Source of the DNA: Corynebacterium sp. zg-331
GTDB lineage: Bacteria; Actinomycetota; Actinomycetes; Mycobacteriales; Mycobacteriaceae
Assembly: GCF_014267345.1 (NCBI RefSeq)
Contig: NZ_JACMYD010000004.1
Span: forward strand, 1 to 64,000
Reading direction: 5' to 3'
DNA: 64,000 nt
The position numbers were made by a program, and so were the translations under genes. The number at the start of each line of letters is the position of its first letter. The stretch's first letter is position 1. The notes beneath the pieces were generated by a model, which worked only from the letters and a program-made list of their open reading frames with translations, was not told where the DNA came from and ran no database searches. Of this stretch, positions 61,953 through 64,000 are shown piece by piece.

Positions 61953-63236
61953 CTACGATGAGGCGCGGTGATCGGGGCGCAGGTTGTGCTCGCGCCAGTT
62001 CTCCGGCAGCAGGTGATCCAGCAGGTCGTCCACGGCCACAGCACCGAGCAGATGATGGTCCTCGTCGATCACCGGGCCGCACACCAGGTTATAGGTAGCA
62101 AAATACCGTGCGGCGGTCTCCTGGTCGTCATCGGCGTACAGCGGGGGCAAGTCGGGATCTAGGATGCCCGAGATCAGCGTGGATGGGGGCTCGCGCAGCA
62201 GCTTTTGCAGGTGAACGCATCCCAGGTAGCGTCCGGTGGGGGTGGCCGTGGGCGGGCGCACCACGAAGATCAGGGAGGCCAGGGAGGTGGGTAGCTCGGG
62301 ATTGCGGGCCAGGGCCAGGGCCTCGGCCACGGTGGTCTGCGGACTTAAGATCAGCGGCTCCGGGGTCATGAGTGCGCCCACGGTATCTGGGGAAAAGCTC
62401 ATCAGGCGACGCACCGGGGCGGACTCCTCCGGATCCATCAGCTCGAGCAGTACCTCGGCGGTGTTATCGGGGAGTTCCTGGAGGATGTCGGCGGCGTCGT
62501 CGGGATCCATTTCCTCCAGGACGTCGGCGGCCCGCTCGATGTCGAGCGTTTCTAAGAGCTCGGCCTGGCGCTCATCGGGGAGTTCCTGGAGGACGTCGGC
62601 CAGGCGGTCGTCGTCGAGCTCGTTGGCGAGTTGATTACGCTGCGTGGTGGGCAAGGAGTGCAGGTAATTGGCCACGTCCGCCGGGCGCATGTCCTTGAAG
62701 GAGGCGATGGTATCGGCCAGATTATCGGAGCGGCCCACCCCGGCGGCGGTGATGCCGTGCACGTACTGCCAGTCCACCGTGAAAAGTTCCCGGGAACGGA
62801 ATCCCTGCCGCGCCCCGAACACGGCCACGCGCGAGAGGACCCAGTCGCGGGTGCGGGTGCGCTCCAGCTCTACGTCCGCGATTTCTACTGCCCGTCCGTG
62901 CAGGTGCTCCAGCTCCGGTTCGTCCGTGTGTACCTTGGATCCCACCAGATCGCCCATCACGGTGAGTTCCCCCGTACGCGGCTGGAAAGAGCGCATGGAG
63001 ACCGAGCCGGTGGCCAAGGTGATATCGCCGGGCTCGATGGCCGCGATGCGCAGCATAGGGACGAAAATCCTGCGCTTGGTGACCAGCTCTACCACCAGGC
63101 CCAGGGCCCGAGAGGCGTGGCCCTCCGGGCGAATGGTGACCACGACGTCACGCACCCGACCGATAGCATCCATGTCCGGGCCGCGCACCACCATGCCGGA
63201 GAGCCTGCCGGAATACACGCGGGTGACTGCACTCAT
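61953..63236 (-). CDS. MgtE-N/CBS/PRC-barrel protein without a transport domain
   Basis: A 427-residue soluble protein: an N-terminal PRC-barrel-like part (about 1-120, RVYSGRLSGMVVRG), MgtE intracellular N-domain helices (about 140-250; DDRLADVLQELPDERQAELL), then two CBS domains (about 270-400). It lacks the five TM helices of MgtE, so it is a sensor or regulator rather than a channel. TAGAAT lies 8 nt before ATG 63236. Orthologous in order and build to a mycobacterial CBS protein family. Confidence 0.85.
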   Translation of the reverse strand: MSAVTRVYSGRLSGMVVRGPDMDAIGRVRDVVVTIRPEGHASRALGLVVELVTKRRIFVPMLRIAAIEPGDITLATGSVSMRSFQPRTGELTVMGDLVGSKVHTDEPELEHLHGRAVEIADVELERTRTRDWVLSRVAVFGARQGFRSRELFTVDWQYVHGITAAGVGRSDNLADTIASFKDMRPADVANYLHSLPTTQRNQLANELDDDRLADVLQELPDERQAELLETLDIERAADVLEEMDPDDAADILQELPDNTAEVLLELMDPEESAPVRRLMSFSPDTVGALMTPEPLILSPQTTVAEALALARNPELPTSLASLIFVVRPPTATPTGRYLGCVHLQKLLREPPSTLISGILDPDLPPLYADDDQETAARYFATYNLVCGPVIDEDHHLLGAVAVDDLLDHLLPENWREHNLRPDHRASS

Positions 63237-63339
63237 ACACGCGGATTCTACCGCAGGAGCGTGGCGGGGGAACTTTTGTCTGCACTGAGGCGTTACCAAT
63301 CTCGAACGACTAAAAGATAAACAGCAAGGAACTTCCCCG

Positions 63340-63834
63340 ATGACGAAACCTTCATCACCCTTTCCTTCTCGGCAACGTCCCTCCGGTTGGCCCGTGGGCA
63401 GCTTTGAGAGCTACGCCCAGGCGCAACGAGCCGTGGATACCCTTTCCGATAACAATTTCCCCGTGAATAAACTCACCATCGTGGGCGTGGATCTCATGGA
63501 GGTCGAATCTGTGACCGGCCGACTTAGCTGGGGCCGCGTGCTCGGTGGTGGGGCGATGTCTGGCGCTTGGATGGGCGTCTTTATCGGACTGCTTTTGGGG
63601 ATCTTTGAGGCGAACTTCCTCTCTCCCATCCTCACCGGTATCGTGATCGGTGCCTTTTTCGGCGTCATCATGGCGGCGGTGCCCTACGCCATGAGCCGAG
63701 GCCAGCGGGATTTTACCTCCGCCACCACCATCGTGGCGGGGCGCTACGACATTCTTTGCGATCCGCAGCTCGCGCCCCAGGCGCGCGACGCGATCGCCCA
63801 GATGAACATCGGCGCCGCGCCGCGGACCGACTAA
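63340..63834 (+). CDS. General stress protein 17M-like membrane protein
   Basis: A 164-residue protein. A GSP17M-like cytoplasmic N-domain (WPVGSFESYAQAQRAVDTLS, NNFPVNKLTIVGVDL) is followed by two glycine-rich TM helices (GGGAMSGAWMGVFIGLLLG and ILTGIVIGAFFGVIMAAVPY) and a C-terminal tail. Function unknown; family members respond to general stress. AAGGAACTTCCCCG precedes the ATG. Divergent from the CBS/MgtE-N gene across 103 bp. Confidence 0.82.
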   Translation: MTKPSSPFPSRQRPSGWPVGSFESYAQAQRAVDTLSDNNFPVNKLTIVGVDLMEVESVTGRLSWGRVLGGGAMSGAWMGVFIGLLLGIFEANFLSPILTGIVIGAFFGVIMAAVPYAMSRGQRDFTSATTIVAGRYDILCDPQLAPQARDAIAQMNIGAAPRTD

Positions 63835-63857
63835 CCGCGCCGGGTACACTACGCGGC

Positions 63858-64000
63858 ATGGATCGCCGCGTCACCCGTGCCCCCCGCCGTCCCCGGTCGC
63901 ACCGTCGTCTCCGCGCGCAGCTTCGGCAGACGGCGTGGATATCCGCCACGGCGCTGCTGTGTGCCTCCTGCTCGGCCGCGGAGCCGGAGAACCCCGATGC
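63858..64000 (+). CDS. Lipoprotein N-terminus (runs off the window)
   Basis: 47 visible codons: a strongly basic N-terminus (DRRVTRAPRRPRSHRRLRAQ), a hydrophobic stretch, and a lipobox ending ALLCASC, then SAAEPENPDA. The ATG at 63858 lies 7 nt after TACACT, a leaderless start. In mycobacteria a sugar-binding lipoprotein (LpqY) follows this neighbourhood, but too little is visible to claim that here. Confidence 0.6.
   Translation, partial: MDRRVTRAPRRPRSHRRLRAQLRQTAWISATALLCASCSAAEPENPD

Noticed and set aside
63858..64000. Naming the final lipoprotein LpqY
   Set aside because: Only the signal and lipobox are visible; synteny alone is too weak.

Overview
The window looks like a chromosomal segment of a high-GC Corynebacterium. 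Evidence: divergent aceA and G-type malate synthase (aceB) genes; linked dapC, dapD and dapE; typA followed by mshB and fdxA; folP2, gpgS and a DUF3117 gene in a row; the run sigE, anti-sigma factor, tatB, mrp, DUF1003, CBS/MgtE-N; and many starts preceded at 6-8 nt by a TANNNT box, the leaderless pattern common in corynebacteria. I see no rRNA, tRNA, CRISPR array or prophage.

Region 1 (1-11131) is an amine and GABA catabolic zone. After an IS3-like edge and a decayed PTS EIIA come a PucR-type regulator and divergent gabT-gabD. Then, divided from gabTD by an orphan endonuclease-like gene between two inverted 70-bp repeats, come an aldehyde dehydrogenase, an APC permease, a putrescine-oxidase-like flavoenzyme and a TetR regulator with a clear operator. 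Together they could take putrescine through 4-aminobutanal, GABA and succinate semialdehyde to succinate.

Region 2 (11352-23162) is mixed: a frameshifted DUF4143 ATPase, a lipoate ligase-like protein, a two-component system plus ABC transporter operon, a UvrA-like ABC protein, a BCCT osmolyte transporter and a patatin-like hydrolase.

Region 3 (23256-32543): a TPP riboswitch, overlapped by the 3' end of a DUF2218 gene, heads a coupled ykoEDC thiamin-type ECF transporter operon that also holds a small P-loop kinase and a Nudix hydrolase. An oppABC-oppDF oligopeptide importer with a fused double ATPase follows and ends in a strong terminator.

Region 4 (32572-46419) holds the glyoxylate bypass genes with a 465-bp regulatory gap, an RraA-like gene, DUF402 and secreted protein genes, typA, an orphan peptide-binding lipoprotein, mshB, fdxA, dapC, a GtrA-family gene, and a two-gene XRE/membrane-protein pair that has one disabling mutation in each gene.

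Region 5 (46438-64000) holds dapD with two tandem permease paralogs, dapE, a LOG-family gene, folP2, gpgS, small conserved genes, an RlmA-like methyltransferase, a GH32-type protein that lacks the usual catalytic residues beside acetolactate decarboxylase, and the sigE-cseE-tatB-mrp block. The window ends inside a lipoprotein gene.
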